Assembly (NCBI GenBank): GCA_020152595.1
Contig: JAIGNY010000123.1
Location: 137,251-201,250, forward strand
Source of the DNA: Chiridota heheva
Taxonomy: Eukaryota > Echinodermata > Holothuroidea > Apodida > Chiridotidae
Direction of reading: 5' to 3'
Length of the DNA: 64,000 nt
Shown: piece by piece, positions 22,984-34,963 of the stretch
Layout of the letters: each line of letters opens with the position of its first letter
Numbering within the stretch: position 1 is the first letter of the stretch
Notes under the pieces: model-generated
Seen by the model: only the letters and a program-made list of their open reading frames with translations
Database searches by the model: none
Told to the model about the DNA's origin: nothing
Position numbers and translations under genes: made by a program

Positions 22984-23368
22984 GTGCATATAATTATTGC
23001 CTTACGGAAACAGCTAATTACAGGTAGCTAATTACAATAAACATACATTTTCGCATATCAAACGAAAGGTCTACTAGTCCTCTGTCCCCCCCGAGCAGAT
23101 ACAATTTTAAAAATATGTTGTTTTGAGGCGTAATTCAACCAAATTGCGCCCCAAGTTACGTAAATCATTCCGAAAATCTCAGACTTTGTTCCTCTGCCAA
23201 AACGGCTGACTGAGTCTTTTTGAATAGATCCGATCCCGAATTTTTTGACATTTTCAAAAGCCTGGTCACCTTCCTATCGAACAAAACCGTCACGGAGGAT
23301 AATGGTTCTAAACCTATTGGATGCCACCCCACTCCATTTTTGACGTTTTTAAGTCTCATTGACTTAGT
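22984..23368. repeat. Second hybrid L unit (L2-like 5' part)
   Basis: ATTACAGGTAGC, AATAAACATACATTTTCGC and CTACTAGTCC at about 23015-23080 are L2. GAGCAGATACAATTTT and TTTTGAGGCGTAATTC downstream are L1. The switch falls in the same place as in the unit starting at 19743. Confidence 0.75.
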
Positions 23369-23771
23369 GTGCACAAAACTATCGCCTCACGGAAACAGCT
23401 TATTAGAGGTAGCTAATTACAATTTAATATACAATTTCGCATGTTAAACGAAAGATTGAATAGTCCTCTGTCCCCCGAGCAGATAAAATTTACGAAATAT
23501 GTGTCGTTTTGAGGCGTAATTCAACCAAATTGCGCCCCACGTTACGTAAATCATTCTGGAAGTCTCAGACTTTGTTCCTCTGAAAAAACCCGCTGATTGA
23601 GTCTACTTTAATAGATCCGATCCCGAATTTTTTGACATTTTTAAAAGCCTGGTCACCCCCAAACCCCCCCCCCCCCCTATTGAACAAAACCGTCACGGAG
23701 GAAAATGGTTTTGAACCCATTAGATGCCACCCCTCTCCCTTTTTGACGTTTTTAAGTCTCATTGACTTATT
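23369..23771. repeat. L unit with expanded poly-C tract
   Basis: The interval is 403 bp. The usual CACCCCCCTATTG reads CACCCCC, AAA, then a run of fourteen C (about 23664-23677), then TATTG. This is the longest C run I saw in the window. It is either slippage or a consensus error. Confidence 0.85.
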
Positions 23772-26700
23772 GTGCACATAATTATTGCCTTACGGAAACA
23801 GCTAATTAGAGGTAGCTAATTACAATTTAATATACAATTTCGCATATCAAACGAAAAGTCTAATAGTCCTCTGTCCCCCGAGCAGATACAATTTTCGAAA
23901 AATGTGTTGTTTTGAGGCGTAATTGAACCAAATTGCGCCCCACCTTACGTAAATCATTCCGAAATTCTCAGACTTTGTTACTCTGCAAAAACCGCTGATT
24001 GAGTTTACTTAAATAAATCCGATCCCGAATTTTTTGACATTTTTGAAAAGCCTGGTTACCCCCCTATTGAACAAAACCGTCACGGAGGAAAATGGTTCTG
24101 AACCCATTGGATGCCACCCCTCTCCCTGTTTGACCTTTTTAAGTCTCATTGACTTAGTGTGCACATAATTATTGCCTTACGGATATAGCTAAATAGAAGT
24201 AACTAATTACAATTTAATATACACTTTCGCTTATTAAACGAAGAGTCTAATAGTCCTCTGTCCCCCGAGCACATACATTTTACGAAAAAAGTGTTGTTTT
24301 GAGGCGTAATTGAACCAAATTGCGCCCCACGTTACGTAAATCATTTCGAAATTCGCAGACTATGTTCCTCTGCAAAAACGGCTGACTGAGTCTTCTTGAA
24401 GAAATCCGATCCCAAATTTTTTGACATTTAAAAAAAAAGCCTGGTCACCCCTCTATTAAACAAAACCGTCACGGAGGAAAATGGTTTTGAACCCATTGGA
24501 TGCCACCCCTTTCCCTGTTTGACGTTTTTAAGTCTTATTGACTTATTGTGCACATAATTATTGCCTTACGGAAACAGCTAATTAGAGGTAGCTAATTACA
24601 ACTTAATATACAATTTTGCATATAAAAAAAAAGGGTCTAATAGTCCTCTGTCCCCCGAGCAGACATTTTTTGGAAAAAAGGGTTGTTTTAAGGCGTAATT
24701 CAACCAAATTGCGCCCCATGTTACGTAAATCATTCCGAAAGTCTCAGACTTTGTTCCTCTGCAAACACGGCTGACTGAGCCTACTTGAATAAATCCGATC
24801 CCAAATTTGTTGACATTTTTGAAAAGCCAGGTCACCCCCCTATTGAACAAAACCGTCACGGAGGAAAATGGTTCTGAACCCATTGGATGCCACCCCTCTC
24901 CCTGTTTGACCTTTTTAAGTCTTGTTGACTTAGTGTGCACATAATTATTGCCTTACGGAAACAGCTAATTAGAGGTAGCTAATTACAATTTAATATACAA
25001 TTTCGCATATCAAACGAAAAGTCTAATAGTCCTCTGTCCCCCGAGCAGATACAATTTTCGAAAAATGTGTTGTTTTGAGGCGTAATTGAACCAAATTGCG
25101 CCCCATGTTACGTAAATCATTCCGAAAGTCTCAGACTTTGTTCCTCTGCAAACACGGCTGACTGAGTCTACTTGGATAAATCCGATCCTGAATTTTTTGA
25201 CATTTTTGAAATGCCTGGTCATCCCCCTATATAACAAAACCATCACGGAGGAAAATGGTTTTGAACCCATTGGATGCCACCCCTCTCCATGTTTGACCTT
25301 TTTAAGTCTCATTGACTTAGTGTGCACATAATTATTGCCTTACGGAAACAGCTAAATAGAGGTAGCTAATTACAATTTAATATACAATTTCGCATTGCAA
25401 ACAAAAGTTCTAATAGTCCTCTGTCCCCCGAGCAGATATAATTTCAAAAAATGTGTTGTTTTGAGGCGTAATTCAACCAAATTGCGCCCCTTGTTACGTG
25501 AATTATTCTGAACTTCTCAGACTTTGTTCCTCTGCAAAAACGGCTGTCTGAGTCTATTTGAATAGATCCGATCCCAAATTTTTTGACTTTTTTGAAAAGC
25601 CTGGTCACCCCCCTATTGAACAAAATCGTCACGGAGGAAAATGGTTTTGAACCCATTGGATGCCACCCCTCTCCCTTTTTGACGTTTTTAAGTCTCATTG
25701 ACTTAGCGTGCACATAATTATTGCCTTACGGATACAGCTAATTAGAGGTAGCAAAACGGCTGACTGAGTCTACTTGAATAAATCCGATCCTGAATTTTTT
25801 GACATTTTTGAAAAGCCTGGTCATCCCCCTATTGAACAAAACCGTCACGGAGGAAAATGGTTTTGAACCCATTGGATGCCACCCCTCTCCATGTTTGACC
25901 TTTTTAAGTCTCATTGACTTGGTGTGCACATAATTATTGCCTTACGGAAACAGCTAATTAGAGGTAGCTAATTACAATTTAATATACAATTTTGCATATC
26001 AAACGAAAGTTCTACTAGTCCTCTGTTCCCGAGCAGACAAAAATTTCGAAAAAAGTGTTGTTTTGTGGCGTAATTCAACCAAATTGCGCCCCACGTTACG
26101 TAAATCAATCCGAAATTCTCAGACTTTGTTCCTCTGCAAAAACGGCTGACTGAGTCTATTTGAATAAATCCGATCCTAATTTTTTTGTCATTTTTAAAAA
26201 GCCTGGTCACCCCCCTATTGAACAAAACCGTTACGGAGGAAAATGGTTCTAAACCCATTGGATGCCACCCATCTCCCTGTTTGACCTTTTTAAGTCTCAT
26301 TGACTTAGCGTGCACATAATTATTGCCTTACGGATACAGCTAATTAGAGGTAGCAAAACGGCTGACTGAGTCTACTTGAATAAATCCGATCCTGAATTTT
26401 TTGACCATTTTTGAAAAGCCTGGTCACCCCCCTATTGAACAAAACCGTCACGTAGGAAAATGGTTTTGAACCCATTGGATGCCACCCCTCTCCCTTTTTG
26501 ACGTTTTTAAGTCTCATTGACTTAGTGTGCACATAATTATTGCCTTACGGATACAGCTAATTAGAGGTAGCTAATTACAATTTAACATACATTTTCGCAT
26601 ATCAAACGAAAGGTCTACTAGTCTTCTGTCTCCCGAGCACATGCAACTTTCGAAAAATGTGTTGTTATAAGGCGTGATTCAACCAAATTGCGCCCCACTT

Positions 26701-27125
26701 TACGTAAATCATTCCGAAATTCTCAGATTTTGTTCCTCTGCAAAAACGGCTGATTGAGTCTATTTGAATAAATCCGATCCCAAATTTTTTGACATTTTTC
26801 AAAAGCCTGGTCACCTCCCTATTGAACAAAACCGTCACGGAGGAAAATGGTTTTGAACCCATTGGATGCCACCCCTCTCCCTTTTTGACGGTTTTAAGTG
26901 TCATTGACTTAGCGTGCACATAACTATTGCCTTACGGATACAGCTAATTAGAGGTAGCAAAACGGCTGACTGAGTCTACTTGAATAAATCCGATCCTGAA
27001 TTTTTGACATTTTTAAAAGCCTGGTCACCCCTATTGAACAAAATCGTCACGTAGAAAAATGGTTTTGAACCCATTGGATGCCACTCCTCTCCCTTTTTGA
27101 CGTTTTTAAATCTCATTGACTTAGT

Positions 27126-27511
27126 TTGCACATAATTATTGCCTTACGGATACAGCTAATTAGAGGTAGCTAATTACAAATTAACATACATTTTCGGATA
27201 TTAAACGAAAGGTCTACTAGTCCTCTGTCTCCCGAGCACATAAAATTTTCGAAAAATGTGTTGTTATGAGGCGTGATTCAACCAAATTGCGCCCCACTTT
27301 ACGTAAATCATTCCGAAATTCTCAGATTTGGTTCCTCTGCAAAAACGGCTGATTGAGTCTATTTGAATAGATCCGATTCCCATTTTTTTCGATATTTTTG
27401 AAAAGCCTGGTCAACCCCTATTGAACAAAACTGTCACGGAGGAAAATGGTTTTGAACCCATTGGATGCCACCCTTCTCCTTTTTGACGTTTTTAAGTCTC
27501 ATTGACTTAGC
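27126..27511. repeat. L variant with GATATTTTTG, copy a
   Basis: Shares with the units at 31351 and 33365 a TTAAACG in place of TCAAACG, GATTTGGTTCC, GATTCC and GATATTTTTGAAAAG, followed by GGTCAACC. It is the most different of the three (GATCCGATTCCC, TTTCGATATT). Confidence 0.8.
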
Positions 27512-28925
27512 GTGCACATAATTATTGCCTTACGGATACAGCTAATTAGAGGTAGCAAAACGGCTGACTGAGTCTACTTACTTGAATAAATCCGATCCTG
27601 AATTTTTTGACATTTTAAAAAGCCTGGTCACCCCTATTGGACAAAACCGTCACGTAGGAAAATGGTTTTGAACCCATTGGATGCCACCCCTCTCCCTTTT
27701 TGACGTTTTAAGTCTCATTGACTTAGTGTGCACATAATTATTGCCTTACGGATACAGCTAATTAGAGGTAGCTAATTACAATTTAACATACATTTTCGCA
27801 TATCAAACGAAAGGTCTACTAGTCCTCTGTCTCCGAGCACATGCAATTTTCGAAAAATGTGTTGTTATAAGGCGTGATTCAACCAAATTGCGCCCCACTT
27901 TACGTAAATCATTCCGAAATTCTCAGATTTTGTTCCTCTGCAAAAACGGCTGATTAAGTCTATTTGAATAAATCCGATCCCAAATTTTTTGACATTTTTG
28001 AAAAGCCTTGTCACCCCCCTATTGAACAAAACTGTCACGGAGGGAAATGGTTTTGAACCCATTGGATGCCACCCTTCTCTCCCTTTTTGACGTTTTTAAG
28101 TCTCATTGACTTAGCGTGCACATAATTATTGCCTTACGGATACAGCTAATTAGAGGTAGCAAAACGGCTGACTGAGTCTACTTGAATAAATCCGATCCTG
28201 AATTTTTGGACATTTTTAAAAAGCCTGGTCACCCCCCTATTGAACAAAACCGTCACGTAGGAAAATGGTTTTGAACCCATTGATGCCACCCCTCTCCCTT
28301 TTTGACGTTTTTAAGTCTCATTGACTTAGTTTGCACATAATTATTGCCTTACGGATACAGCTAATTAGAGGTAGCTAATTACAATTTAACATACATTTCG
28401 CATATCAAACGAAAGGTCTACTAGTCCTCTGTCTCCGGAGCACATGCAATTTTCGAAAAATGTGTTGTTATAAGGCGTGATTCAACCAAATTGCGCCCCA
28501 CTTTACGTAAATCATTCCGAAATTCTCAGATTTTGTTTCTCAAAAACGGCTGATTAAGTCTATTTGAATAAATCCGATCCCAAATTTTTTGACATTTTTG
28601 AAAAGCCTGGTAACCCCTATTGAACAAAACTGTCACGGAGGAAAATGGTTTTGAACCCATTGGATGCCACCCTCTCCCTTTTGACGTTTTTAAGTCTCAT
28701 TGACTTAGCGTGCACATAATTATTGCCTTACGGATACAGCTAATTAGAGGTAGCAAAACGGCTGACTGAGTCTACTTGAATAAATCTGATCCTGAATTTT
28801 TTGACATTTTTGAAAAGCCTGGTCACCCCCCTATTGAACAAAACCGTCACGGAGGAAAATGGTTTTGAACCCATTGGATGCCACCCCTCTCCCTTTTTGA
28901 CGTTTTTAAGTCTCATTGACTTAGT

Positions 28926-31350
28926 GTGCACATAATTATTGCCTTACGGATACAGCTAATTACAGGTAGCTAATTACAATTAACATACATTTTCGCATAT
29001 CAAACGAAAGGTCTACTAGTCCTCTGTCTCCCGAGCACATGCAATTTCCAAAAAATGTGTTGTTATAAGGCGTGATTCAACCAAATTGCGCCCCACTTTA
29101 CGTAAATCATTTCGAAAATCTCAGATTTTGTTCCTCTGCAAAAACGGCTGATTGAGTCTATTTGAATATATCCGATCCCAAATTTTTTGACATTTTTGAA
29201 AAGCCTGGTAACCCCCCTATTGAACAAAACTGTCACGGAGGAAAATGGTTTTGAACCCATTGGATGCCACCCCTCTCCCTTTTTGACGTTTTTAAGTCTC
29301 ATTGACTTAGCGTGCACATAATTATTGCCTTACGGATACAGCTAATTAGAGGTAGCAAAACGGCTGACTGAGTCTACTTGAATAAATCTGATCCTGAATT
29401 TTTTGACATTTTTGAAAAGCCTGGTCACCCCATATTGAACAAAACCGTCACGTAGGAAAATGGTTTTGAACCCATTGATGCCACCCCCTCTCCCTTTTTG
29501 ACGTTTTTAAGTCTCATTGACTTAGTGTGCACATAATTATTGCTTTACGGATACAGCTATTTAGAGGTAGCAAAACGGCTGACTGAGTCTACTTGAATAA
29601 ATCCGATCCTGAATTTTTTGACATTTTTGAAAAGCCTGGTCACCCCTATTGAACAAAACCGTCACGAAGGAAAATGGTTTGAACCCATTGGATGCCACCC
29701 CTCTCTCCTTTTTGACGTTTTAAGTCTCATTGACTTAGTGTGCACATAATTATTGCCTTACGGATACAGCTAATTACAGGTAGCTAATTACAATTTAACA
29801 TACATTTTCGCATATCAAACGAAAGGTCTACTAGTCCTCTGTCTCCCGAGCACATACAATTTTCGAAAAATGTGTTGTTATAAGGCGTGATTCAACCAAA
29901 TTGCGCCCCACTTTACGTAAATCATTCCGAAATTCTCAGATTTTGTTCCTCTGCAAAAACGGCTGATTGAGTCTATTTGAATAAATCCGATCCCAAATTT
30001 TTTGACATTTTTGAAAAGCCTGGTCACCCCTATTGAACAAAACCGTCACGGAGGAAAATGGTTTTGAACCCATTGGATGCCACCCTCTCCCTTTTGACGT
30101 TTTTAAGTCTCATTGACTTAGCGTGCACATAATTATTGCCTTACGGATACAGCTAATTAGAGGTAGCAAAACGGCTGACTGAGTCTACTTGAATAAATCT
30201 GATCCTGAATTTTTGACATTTTTAAAAGCCAGGTCACCCCATATTTGTCACGTAGGAAAATGGTTTTGAACCCATTGGATGCCACCCTCTCCCTTTTTGA
30301 CGTTTCTAAGTCTCATTGACTTAGTGTGCACATAATTATTGCTTTACGGATACAGCTATTTAGAGGTAGCAAAACGGCTGACTGAGTCTACTTGAATAAA
30401 TCCGATCCTGAATTTTTTGACATTTTTGAAAAGCCTGGTCCCCCTATTGGACAAAACTCGTCACGAAGGAAAATGGTTTTGAAACCCATTTGCCAACTCT
30501 CTTTTTGACGTTTTAAGTCTCATTGACTTAGCGTGCACATAATTTGTGCCTTACGGATACAGCTAATTAGAGGTAGCTAATTACAATTTAACATACATTT
30601 TCGCATATCAAACGAAAGGTCTACTAGTCCTCTGTCTCCCGAGCACATGCAATTTTCGAAAAATGTGTTGTTATAAGGCGTGATTCAACCAAATTGCGCC
30701 CCACTTTACGTAAATCATTCCGAAATTCTCAGATTTTGTTCCTCTGCAAAAACGGCTGATTAAGTCTATTTGAATAAATCCGATCCCAAATTTTTTGACA
30801 TTTTTGAGAAGCCTGGTCACCCCCCTATTGAACAAAACCGTCACGGAGGAAAATGGTTTTGAACCCATTGGATGTCACCCCTCTCCCTTGTTGACGTTTT
30901 TAAGTCTCATTGACTTAGCGTACACATAATTATTGCCTTACGGATACAGCTAATTAGAGGTAGCAAAACGGCTGATTGAGTCTACTTGAATAAATCCGAT
31001 CCTGAATTTTTTGACATTTTTAAAAAGCCAGGTCACCCCCATATTGAACAAAACCGTCACGTAGGAAAATGGTTTTGAACCCATTGGATGCCACCCTCTC
31101 CCTTTTTGACGTTTTTAAGTCTCATTGACTTAGTGTGCACATAATTATTGCCTTACGGATACAGCTAATTAGAGGTAGCAAAACGGCTGACTGAGTCTAC
31201 TTGAATAAATCCGATCCTGAATTTTTTGACATTTTTGAAAAGCCTGGTCACCCCCCTATTGAACAAAACCGTCACGAAGGAAAATGGTTCTGAACCCATT
31301 GGATGCCACCCCTCTCCATTTTTGACGTTTTTAAGTCTCATTGACTTAGT
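28926..31350. repeat. Three consecutive LSS trimers of about 0.81 kb
   Basis: 28926-29739 (386+215+213), 29740-30532 (383+203+207) and 30533-31350 (387+215+216). This is a local change of higher-order unit from LS to LSS. Copies are uneven: the S units at 30123 and 30326 have deletions around CACCCCATATTTGTCACG and GAAACCCATTTGCCAACTC. The anchor at 30533 is C-type although an L follows. Confidence 0.88.
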
Positions 31351-31738
31351 GTGCACATAATTATTGCCTTACGGATACAGCTAATTAGAGGTAGCTAATT
31401 ACAAATTAACATACATTTTCGCATATTAAACGAAAGGTCTACTAGTCCTCTGTCTCCCGAGCACATAAAACTTTCAAAAAATGTGTTGTTATCAGGCGTG
31501 ATTCAACCAAATTGCGCCCCACTTTACGTAAATCTTTCCGAAATTCTCAGATTTGGTTCCTCTGCAAAAACGGCTGATTGAGTCTATTTGAATAGATCTG
31601 ATTCCAATTTTTTTTGATATTTTTGAAAAGCCTGGTCAACCCCCTATTGAACAAAACCGTCACGGAGGAAAATGGTTTTGAACCCATTGGATGCCACCCC
31701 TCTCCTTTTTTGACGTTTTTAAGTCTCATTGACTTAGC
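31351..31738. repeat. L variant with GATATTTTTG, copy b
   Basis: TTAAACG, ATAAAACTTTC, GTTATCAGGCG, GATTTGGTTCC, GATCTGATTCC, GATATTTTTG and GGTCAACC. Nearly the same as the unit at 33365, 2014 bp away. Confidence 0.85.
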
Positions 31739-32550
31739 GTGCACATAATTATTGCCTTACGGATACAGCTAATTAGAGGTAGCAAAACGGCTGACTGAGT
31801 CTACTTGAATAAATCCGATCCTGAATTTTTTGACATTTTTGAAAAGCCTGGTCACCCCTATTGACAAAACCGTCACGTAGGAAAATGGTTTTGAACCCAT
31901 TGGATGCCACCCTCTCCCTTTTTGACGTTTTAAGTCTCATTGACTTAGTGTGCACATAATTATTGCCTTACGGATACAGCTAATTAGAGGTAGCTAATTA
32001 CAATTTAACATACATTTTCGCATATCAAACGAAAGGTCTACTAGTCCTCTGTCTCCGAGCACATGCAACTTTCGAAAAATGTGTTGTTATAAGGCGTGAT
32101 TGAACCAAATTGCGCCCCACTTTACGTAAATCATTCCAAAATTCTCAGATTTTGTTCCTCTGCAAAAACGGCTGATTGAGTCTATTTGAATAGATCCAAT
32201 TCCAATTTTTTTTGACATTTTTGAAAAGCCTGGTCACCCCCCTATTGAACAAAACCGTCACGGAGGAAAATGGTTATGAACCCATTGGATGCCACCCCTC
32301 TCTTTTTTTGACGTTTTTAAGTCTCATTGACTTAGCGTGCACATAATTTTGCCTTACGGATACAGCTAATTAGAGGTAGCAAGACGGCTGACTGAGTCTA
32401 CTTGAATAAATCCGATCCTGAATTTTTTGACATTTTTAAAAAGCCTGGTCACCCCCTATTGAACAAAATCGTCACGTAGAAAAATGGTTTTGAACCCATT
32501 GGATGCCACCCCTCTCCATTTTTGACGTTTTTAAGTCTCATTGACTTAGT

Positions 32551-33364
32551 GTGCACATAATTATTGCCTTACGGATACAGCTAATTAGAGGTAGCTAATT
32601 ACAATTAACATACATTTTCGCATATCAAACGAAAGGTCTACTAGTCCTCTGTCTCCCGAGCACATAAAATTTTGAAAAATGTGTTGTTATAAGGCGTGAT
32701 TCAACCAAATTGCGCCCCACTTTACGTAAATCATTTCCAAAATTCTCAGATTTTGTTCCTCTGCAAAAACGGCTGATTGAGTCTATTTGAATAGATCCGA
32801 TCCCAATTTTTTTGACATTTTTGAAAAGCCTGGTCAACCCCTATTGAACAAAACTGTCACGGAGGAAAATGGTTTTGAACCCATTGGATGCCACCCCTCT
32901 CCCTTTTTGACGTTTTTAAGTCTCATTGACTTAGCGTGCACATAATTATTGCTTTACGGATACAGCTAATTAGAGGTAGCAAAACGGCTGACTGAGTCTA
33001 CTTGAATAAATCCGATCCTGAATTTTTGACATTTTTGAAAAGCCTGGTCACCCTCTATTGACAAAACCGTCACGTAGGAAAATGGTTTTGAACCCATTGA
33101 ATGCCACCCCTCTCCCTTTTTGACGTTTTTAAGTCTCATTGACTTAGTGTGCACATAATTTTTGCCTTACGGATATAGCTAATTAGAGGTAGCAAGACGG
33201 CTGACTGAGTCTACTTGAATAAATCCGATCCTGAATTTTTTGACATTTTTGAAAAGCCTGGTCACCCCCCTATTGAACAAAATCGTCACGTAGAAAAATG
33301 GTTTTGAACCCATTGGATGCCACCCCTCTCCATTTTTGACGTTTTTAAATCTCATTGACTTAGT
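32551..33364. repeat. Isolated LSS trimer
   Basis: Units 32551-32935 (L), 32936-33148 (S) and 33149-33364 (S). The second S begins AATTTTTGCC, TTACGGATATAGCT, AGCAAGACGG, a diagnostic set repeated at 38184 and 45503. Confidence 0.88.
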
Positions 33365-33751
33365 GTGCACATAATTAATGCCTTACGGATACAGCTAATT
33401 AGAGGTAGCTAATTACAAATTAACATACATTTTCGCATATTAAACGAAAGGTCTACTAGTCCTCTGTCTCCCGAGCACATAAAACTTTCAAAAATGTGTT
33501 GTTATCAGGCGTGATTCAACCAAATTGCGCCCCACTTTACGTAAATCATTCCGAAATTCTCAGATTTGGTTCCTCTGCAAAAACGGCTGATTGAGTCTAT
33601 TTGAATAGATCTGATTCCAATTTGTTTTGATATTTTTGAAAAGCCTGGTCAACCCTCTATTGAACAAAACCGTCACGGAGGAAAATGGTTTTGAACCCAT
33701 TGGATGCCACCCCTCTCCTTTTTTGACGTTTTTAAGTCTCATTGACTTAGC
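33365..33751. repeat. L variant with GATATTTTTG, copy c
   Basis: Shares GTTATCAGGCG, GATTTGGTTCC, GATCTGATTCC and GATATTTTTG with copy b. Its closing anchor is followed by GTGCACCTATTAATTG, unlike other units. Confidence 0.85.
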
Positions 33752-33967
33752 GTGCACCTATTAATTGCTTTACGGATACAGCTAATTAGAGGTAGCAAGA
33801 CGGCTGGCTGAGTCTACTTGAATAAATCCGATCCTGAATTTTTTGACATTTTTGAAAAGCCTGGTCACCCCCCTATTGGACTAAACCGTCACGTAGAAAA
33901 ATGGTTTTGAACCCATTGGATGCCACCCCTCTTCCTTTTTGACGTTGTTAAGTCTCATTGACTTAAT

Positions 33968-34356
33968 GTGCACATAATTATTGCCTTACGGATACAGCTA
34001 ATTAGAGGTATCTAATTACAATTTAACATACATTTTCGCATATCAAACGAAAGGTCTACTAGTCCTCTGTCTCCCGAGCACATGCAACATTTTCGTAAAA
34101 TGTGTTGTTATAAGGCGTGATTGAACCAAATTGCGCCCCACTTTACGTAAATCATTCCGAAATTCTCAGATTTTGTTCCTCTGCAAAAACGGCTGATTAA
34201 GTCTATTTGAATAAATGCGATCCCAATTTTTTTGACATTTTTAAAAAGCCTGGTCACCCCCCTATTGAACAAAATCGTCACGGAGGAAAATGGTTTTGAA
34301 CCCATTGGATGCCACCCCTCTCCTTTTTTGACGTTTTTAAGTCTCATTGACTTAGC
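33968..34356. repeat. L variant with AAATGCGATCC, copy a
   Basis: Carries GATTAAGTC and ATAAATGCGATCCC (about 34211) where the norm is GATTGAGTC and AAATCCGATCCC. It is repeated at 36980 (3012 bp on, five dimers) and 42989. Confidence 0.85.
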
Positions 34357-34572
34357 GTGCACATAATTATTGCCTTACGGATACAGCTAATTAGAGGTAG
34401 CAAAACGGCTGACTGAGTCTACTTGAATAAATCCGATCCTGAATTTTTTGACATTTTTGAAAAGACTGGTCACCCCCCTATTGGACAAAATCGTGACGTA
34501 GAAAAATGGTTTTGAACCCATTGGATGCCACCCCCTCTCCTTTTTGACGTTTTTAAGTCTCATTGACTTAGT

Positions 34573-34963
34573 GTGCACATAATTATTGCCTTACGGATAC
34601 AGCTAATTAGAGGTAGCTAATTACAAATTAACATACATTTTCGCATATCAAACGAAAGGTCTACTAGTCCTCTGTCTCGCGGACACATACAATTTTCGAA
34701 AAATGTGTTGTTATAAGGCGTGATTCAACCAAATTGCGCCCCACTTTACGTAAATCATTCCGAAATTCTCAGATTTTGTTCCTCTGCAAAAACGGCTGAT
34801 TGAGTCTAATTGAATAAATCCGATCCCAAATTTGTTGACCAACATTTTTGAAAAGCCTGGTCACCCCCCTATTAAACAAAACCATCACGGAGAAAAATGA
34901 TTCCGAAACTATTGGATGCCACCTCTCTCCCTTTTTGACGTTTTTAAGTCTCATTGACTTAGC
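34573..34963. repeat. L variant with CTCGCGG and ATTCCGAAACTATTGG, copy a
   Basis: CTGTCTCGCGGACAC replaces CTGTCTCCCGAGCAC; further on come TCTAATTGAATAAATCC, TATTAAACAAAACCATCACG, GAGAAAAATG and ATTCCGAAACTATTGG. It also carries a small insertion (TTGACCAACATTTTTG). The preceding S (34357) has AAAAGACTGG and CGTGACGTAG. Confidence 0.88.

Larger units (their letters stand above)
17815..25707. repeat. Block III: 20 consecutive L units without S
   Basis: Anchors at 17815, 18201, 18587, 18972, 19356, 19743, 20127, 20512, 20902, 21291, 21680, 22066, 22597, 22984, 23369, 23772, 24159, 24548, 24935, 25322 and 25708: twenty intervals of 384-390 bp apart from 531 (22066) and 403 (23369). There is no S unit. 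Markers are mainly L1. Units differ from one another more than in blocks II or V (for example GAATTTTTTGAC, CCTGTTTGACC, TTATTGTGCAC). Several carry words that define S elsewhere (CTGACTGAG, CTACTTGAATAAATCCGATCCTGAA), so an L of this kind is a plausible parent of S. Confidence 0.93.

Noticed and set aside
23220..23447. Plus-strand reading frame of 75 codons
   Set aside because: It lies wholly within ordinary satellite units and opens only through local base changes; other units have stops in this frame.
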